Of a DNA stretch of 32,538 nucleotides, positions 32,488 through 32,538 are shown in pieces. The notes below the pieces were generated by a model. It was not told the DNA's origin and made no database searches. It saw only the letters and a program-made list of their open reading frames with translations. Numbering within the stretch: the first letter of the stretch is position 1; every line of letters begins with the position of its first letter. The position numbers and the translations under genes were made by a program. Origin of the DNA: a virus; the IMG/VR virus record IMGVR_UViG_3300046003_008487, positions 1-32,538 of that record; one strand, given 5' to 3'.

Positions 32488-32538
32488 AAAAAACGATTAT
32501 AATTTAAACTATATATTATAATAGGAATATCATAATCT

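Noticed and set aside
32488-32538. Possible end of an upstream tail gene
   Set aside because: One frame stays open but runs far into the gpI-like gene and has no recognisable protein; the other frames stop within 51 bp.

Overview
The window reads as part of a large, AT-rich, tailed double-stranded DNA phage genome, or a metagenomic contig from one. Evidence: a lambda-type tail-tip gene order (two gpI-like proteins, a 1078-residue gpJ-like protein, then a 1072-residue fibre) sits beside typical large lytic-phage accessory genes (monomeric B12-dependent ribonucleotide reductase, dNMP kinase, small sigma-like protein, Hsp20, tubulin/FtsZ-like GTPase, FmdB-like protein, DUF5824-like protein). There is no integrase, rRNA, tRNA, IS element or CRISPR array. 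The host cannot be fixed. DUF5824-like, Hsp20 and class II RNR genes recall T4-like cyanophages, but the tail is lambda-like, so a large siphovirus of an aquatic bacterium is my best guess.

Layout. (1) 1-2.6 kb, minus strand: a gene cut by the window edge, the DUF5824-like gene, and class II RNR with its terminator. (2) 2.6-17.9 kb, minus strand: about 20 tightly overlapping genes, read from 17.9 kb leftward, for glycan synthesis. They include GT9-, GT4-, GT2-, WavE-, GT-D-like and other glycosyltransferases, UDP-GlcNAc 2-epimerase, GDP-mannose 4,6-dehydratase, FkbM, TylF and other methyltransferases, a cupin, two sugar-type nucleotidyltransferases and, between these two, a RuBisCO-like protein. 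(3) 18.1-21.2 kb, plus strand: dNMP kinase, sigma-like protein, GT4 glycosyltransferase, Hsp20, FmdB-like protein. (4) 21.2-32.5 kb, minus strand: virion genes (two gpI paralogs, gpJ, fibre with an 81-bp-period Gly-x-Ser repeat, two small proteins, the FtsZ-like GTPase and a 620-residue structural protein).

How it may work together. RNR and dNMP kinase supply dNTPs. The small sigma-like protein may read a recurring box (WAGTGTAWAWW) that lies only 6-10 nt before several start codons without any Shine-Dalgarno sequence, which would give almost leaderless messages. The glycan operon encodes soluble enzymes only: no flippase, polymerase or initiating transferase is visible. It therefore either borrows host export or glycosylates something in the cytoplasm, such as virion proteins.

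The best candidate for something new is the module HAD-nucleotidyltransferase fusion, RuBisCO-like protein, nucleotidyltransferase and cupin (4.6-8.3 kb). The RuBisCO-like protein keeps the metal-binding Lys-Asp-Glu set but lacks the loop-6 lysine, so it probably does enolase- or isomerase-type chemistry that makes an unusual activated sugar. One methyltransferase in the operon is broken by an in-frame TGA and a frameshift in a 10-base homopolymer. No stretch over 300 bases lacks a gene.
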